NCBI GenBank assembly: GCA_964475835.1
Contig: CAYYYL010000028.1
Location: forward strand, 1 to 35,212
Direction: 5' to 3'
From: JABDCI01 sp964475835
GTDB taxonomy: Bacteria > Verrucomicrobiota > Verrucomicrobiia > JABWAM01
Length of the DNA stretch: 35,212 nt
Below are positions 33,947-35,212 of the stretch, one piece after another. A program made the translations under genes and the position numbers. The notes beneath the pieces were generated by a model. It saw nothing but the letters and a program-made list of their open reading frames with translations. It was not told the DNA's origin and made no database searches. The first letter of the stretch is position 1. The number at the start of each line of letters is the position of its first letter.

Positions 33947-34351
33947 TTAATGTGGATTTTTACCGGGCTTGGAATCGTCGGAAGTGGATTTTGTCACCGA
34001 AACAAAGGCGCGTTCCATTTTTTGGAGCAGAAATCTGGCTCCTGGGTTTTCGTGTTCCTTTTTAAGGTGAAGAAACAGGAGAAAGACTTTTGAGGCTGAT
34101 TTGTTGATCGCATAGTAAATCCGCCATGCGCCGGACGCTCCGATGCGATGACAGGAATCTTTGCATCGGGTTTTAAAAATGGGCAATGCCAGCTTGTGGA
34201 GTTCCGGAACATGGTCGCCCATTAATTCAGGAGCTTCCACCAATCTTCCCATCAACCATTCCAGATCATCCTGGAGTTTGGAGTGTTCCCGGGCGTATTC
34301 CGAAGCAAGCAGCTCAAATGCAGGGGTGCGGATGACAGTGTATGCCCCCAT
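33947..34351 (-). CDS. RelE/HigB-like toxin of a type II toxin-antitoxin module
   Basis: This 134-residue protein has the RelE-fold pattern: early helices with E-Y-A-R-E-H-S-K-L-Q-D-D-L-E-W-L, a middle strand ending H-R-I-G-A-S-G-A-W-R-I-Y-Y-A-I, and a final strand V-F-L-L-F-L-H-L-K-K-E-H. Toxins of this fold usually cut mRNA on the ribosome. The last about 25 residues are a polar tail beyond the usual end. ATG 34351 lies 8 bp after the stop of the Panacea gene, with no SD of its own, so translation is probably coupled. The antitoxin-first order is the usual one. Catalytic residues of RelE toxins vary, so activity cannot be read directly. Confidence 0.8.
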   Translation of the reverse strand: MGAYTVIRTPAFELLASEYAREHSKLQDDLEWLMGRLVEAPELMGDHVPELHKLALPIFKTRCKDSCHRIGASGAWRIYYAINKSASKVFLLFLHLKKEHENPGARFLLQKMERAFVSVTKSTSDDSKPGKNPH

Positions 34352-34359
34352 GGAAGAAT

Positions 34360-34962
34360 TCAGGCCAGCGCCGCGACATAATCCGCAAACTTCTTGGAAT
34401 GGGCCAGAGATTCGTCCAGAGACTCGGATCCAATGGCACGGCGATACTCAGCCATTTCGTAATCGATTTTTTTGCCATCCGCAGTCCCTGCCCAGGGGGC
34501 TTCACGATGGGTCGCAGCTTCGATTTTTGCAGCTGTGGCATCTTTCCAGGCAGAAGCTACGCGTTCCAAAGTCTGAAGCTCGGACCCCGAAAACTTGTCT
34601 GGGTCAAACTTTCCGTTGAGGGTGAGAAGCCGGTGTTGTGTGTATCCCTTGTAGTTTACCTTCACCACACGCACCAACCCTGCTTTTTCCATCTTTTCGA
34701 TGAGTTTTTCTATTTTGTCAGGGTAGGGGCCGTGGGGCAACTTGCGATAAGTGGCTCCCGTGACGGACTTTTCATGAGCTTCGTAATGGTCGAAATCGAC
34801 AAAATAAAGCAACTTCATCAGCTTGGTTCGTCCCAGATGCACATTGTTCATGTGCTCCAAAAAATAAAGAATTACCTGCTGAAGCTTTGCCTCGGAAAAG
34901 ATGGATGACGGGGCGCTCACAATGTTGATATTGTTGCCCAAGTCTTCGGTTTCGTCAAGCAA
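34360..34962 (-). CDS. Panacea-domain (DUF4065/SocA-like) antitoxin
   Basis: The protein contains a Panacea domain at about 22-130: Q-Q-V-I-L-Y-F-L-E-H, then the hallmark L-G-R-T-K-L-M-K-L-L-Y-F-V-D-F-D-H-Y, and Y-R-K-L-P-H-G-P-Y-P-D. Panacea domains are known as adaptable antitoxin domains paired with unrelated toxins, and as proteolysis adaptors (SocA). The C-terminal about 70 residues contain a basic/acidic helix and may be toxin-specific. The start is uncertain: TTG 34962 gives 200 residues, GTG 34920 gives 186, and no ATG fits. The gene is followed after 8 bp by the RelE-like toxin, which makes a two-gene toxin-antitoxin operon. Confidence 0.88.
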   Translation of the reverse strand: MLDETEDLGNNINIVSAPSSIFSEAKLQQVILYFLEHMNNVHLGRTKLMKLLYFVDFDHYEAHEKSVTGATYRKLPHGPYPDKIEKLIEKMEKAGLVRVVKVNYKGYTQHRLLTLNGKFDPDKFSGSELQTLERVASAWKDATAAKIEAATHREAPWAGTADGKKIDYEMAEYRRAIGSESLDESLAHSKKFADYVAALA

Positions 34963-34994
34963 GCCGGCTCATGGAATCTGTTCCGATCCTCTAT

Positions 34995-35212
34995 CTACTT
35001 AATGGGATGATAAATCGCTTTTTCCTGATTGCCGATGTGTAAGAAGTGGTCGGTTCCCTTGATTTTTTTGAACTGCTGTCGCAGGGAAAACAATGTCATG
35101 GCGGAGCGAAGTTTTTTAAACACCCATCGACCGATAAAGTGAACGGCAAGGGCGAGGGGCCAGTTGATGATGATGGGCTTATTCCAAAATCCGATCCATG
35201 TCTGTAAATCCA
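34995..35212 (-). CDS. C-terminal end of an unrecognised, probably membrane-associated protein
   Basis: One minus-strand frame is open from the window edge (codon start 35210) to a TAG at 34995-34997, giving 71 residues. It begins D-L-Q-T-W-I-G-F-W-N-K-P-I-I-I-N-W-P and continues with a hydrophobic segment A-L-A-V-H-F-I-G-R-W-V-F. A strongly basic segment F-K-K-L-R-S follows, then an ending with K-G-T-D-H-F-L-H-I-G. The other two frames hit stops early. The mix suggests the end of an inner-membrane enzyme, such as a glycosyltransferase or acyltransferase, but I cannot name it. It ends 33 bp before the Panacea gene on the same strand. Confidence 0.6.
   Translation of the reverse strand, partial: DLQTWIGFWNKPIIINWPLALAVHFIGRWVFKKLRSAMTLFSLRQQFKKIKGTDHFLHIGNQEKAIYHPIK

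Noticed and set aside
16476..35212. Second attachment site (copy of tRNA-Ser segments) bounding an island
   Set aside because: I looked for the T-arm, anticodon and acceptor segments of the tRNA to the right and saw no copy. The island may end outside the window or not exist.
1..35212. CRISPR array or insertion sequence
   Set aside because: No regularly spaced short repeats, transposase motifs or terminal inverted repeats were seen. The only recombinase is the tyrosine type at 16627.

Overview
The window looks like a chromosomal accessory region from a Verrucomicrobiota-type bacterium. Lentisphaerota or Kiritimatiellota are less likely alternatives. The reasons are an exosortase with a VPD-type sorting tail instead of the proteobacterial PEP tail, very long exported LamG proteins rich in Thr-Asn, and long intergenic repeats that encode the well-known spurious 'TTKFTKNTK' peptides. 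No rRNA or ribosomal protein gene is present to fix the taxonomy. One 100-N scaffold gap (6374-6473) interrupts a gene, so this is a draft assembly.

Left part (1-12.5 kb): a surface-polysaccharide and exosortase locus, mostly on the + strand. It runs: end of a hexapeptide acyltransferase; a Wzx-type flippase; an exported toroid-like protein of unknown activity; an exosortase; repeat A; a TPR lipoprotein; a small exosortase substrate with a VPD tail; a Wza-type polysaccharide export lipoprotein; repeat B; pyrG (CTP synthase) on the opposite strand; then an exported FecR-domain protein and an outer-membrane barrel. The acyltransferase, flippase, toroid and exosortase genes are tightly packed and look co-transcribed. 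The likely joint task is to build, flip, export and modify an extracellular polysaccharide and attach exosortase-processed proteins to the envelope.

Middle (12.7-18.1 kb): an exported GH38 alpha-mannosidase, a small antisense-side gene, tRNA-Ser(UGA), a complete tyrosine recombinase next to the tRNA, and a short region with a 67-residue ORF and a 70-bp relic of RHS sequence.

Right part (18.1-34.96 kb, mostly minus strand): one giant 14.2-kb gene for an exported multidomain RHS protein of about 4,700 residues. It has LamG, calcium-binding, FN3 and chitobiase-like modules, a degenerate transglutaminase-like domain, an RHS/YD barrel, and a C-terminal WHH-type HNH nuclease tip. A candidate immunity gene follows 10 bp downstream. 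Upstream lie an HDOD signalling protein, a divergent XRE regulator with a candidate operator, and a two-gene toxin-antitoxin module (Panacea-domain antitoxin plus RelE-like toxin). The window ends inside an unrecognised membrane-associated gene. tRNA + integrase + RHS toxin/immunity + TA module looks like a defence or conflict island, although no second attachment site was found in the window.
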